A DNA stretch of 22,323 bases. It comes from an uncultured Clostridium sp. GTDB taxonomy: Bacteria > Bacillota > Clostridia > TANB77 > CAG-508. Of the stretch, positions 22,246 to 22,323 are shown one piece after another (positions within the stretch are counted from its first letter, which is position 1; each line of letters begins with the position of its first letter). A program made the position numbers and the translations under genes. The DNA is taken from positions 1-22,323 of the forward strand of contig CATYUF010000029.1 in the NCBI GenBank assembly GCA_958413095.1, in the 5' to 3' direction. The notes under the pieces were generated by a model. It searched no databases. It was not told the origin of the DNA and saw only the letters and a program-made list of their open reading frames with translations.

Positions 22246-22323
22246 TACTTTTTAAAAATTTTTTTAAATTTTATAAATTGCAATAATAAGTGTCGCACTT
22301 TTTGTAATAAAATCACAAAATTA

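Noticed and set aside
1..22323. CRISPR arrays, rRNA genes, phage genes, toxin-antitoxin or defence systems
   Set aside because: No regularly spaced direct repeats, rRNA sequence, integrase or recognisable defence proteins were found; HelD was considered as a defence helicase but matches the RNA polymerase-recycling family.

Overview
The window is about 22.3 kb of very AT-rich DNA. Promoters are sigma-A type, Shine-Dalgarno sites are strong AGGAGG-like, ileS is controlled by a T-box, and there are helD, NatA/YhaQ-type ABC and DacF-type carboxypeptidase genes. I infer a low-GC Firmicute of the class Clostridia, possibly an uncultured gut lineage. The clostridial (type 2) isoleucyl-tRNA synthetase supports this. 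No species can be named from sequence alone. All complete genes point rightward. The exceptions are an HD-domain gene cut by the left edge, a dead IS30-type transposase, and a tRNA-Leu at the right edge.

Layout. 1-221: 5' end of an HD-domain phosphohydrolase (minus). 578-1912: large acidic protein of unknown function. 2132-3391: membrane processive family-2 glycosyltransferase, then a terminator. 3533-7171: promoter, Ile-specific T-box leader, ileS and terminator. 7166-7659: decayed IS30-family transposase that abuts the ileS terminator. 7752-9993: consensus promoter and helD. 10092-16080: a surface-glycan/nonulosonic (sialic-type) acid island. It holds a Nudix hydrolase, a capsule-type GT-B glycosyltransferase, an unknown 144-aa protein with its own promoter and terminator, a short NeuB, NeuA, an internally deleted KdsC-like HAD phosphatase, a ParB/sulfiredoxin-fold protein and a SPASM radical SAM enzyme. 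16449-18582: two-gene ABC-2 exporter. 18950-20272: DUF3006 protein plus a membrane-anchored ComEC-like metallo-beta-lactamase hydrolase. 20621-22021: penicillin-binding D-Ala-D-Ala carboxypeptidase. 22093-22180: tRNA-Leu(TAA), minus strand.

How the genes work together. The island at 10-16 kb looks like part of a pathway that makes a nonulosonic acid (NeuB), activates it with CMP (NeuA) and transfers it to a surface polymer (GT-B enzyme). No UDP-sugar 2-epimerase, dehydratase, aminotransferase or polymer export gene is present, so precursors and export must be encoded elsewhere or the cluster is relictual. The dedicated phosphatase next to neuA has lost its catalytic middle by an in-frame deletion. 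Beside it sit two unexpected genes, a ParB-fold protein and a radical SAM/SPASM enzyme, translationally coupled to each other. This is the part most likely to hold something undescribed.

A second theme is compact transcriptional architecture. At 10017-10066 and 18759-18816 a near-consensus promoter is nested inside a rho-independent terminator hairpin. The predicted start site lies past the left arm, so the hairpin should stop upstream transcripts but not the new one.
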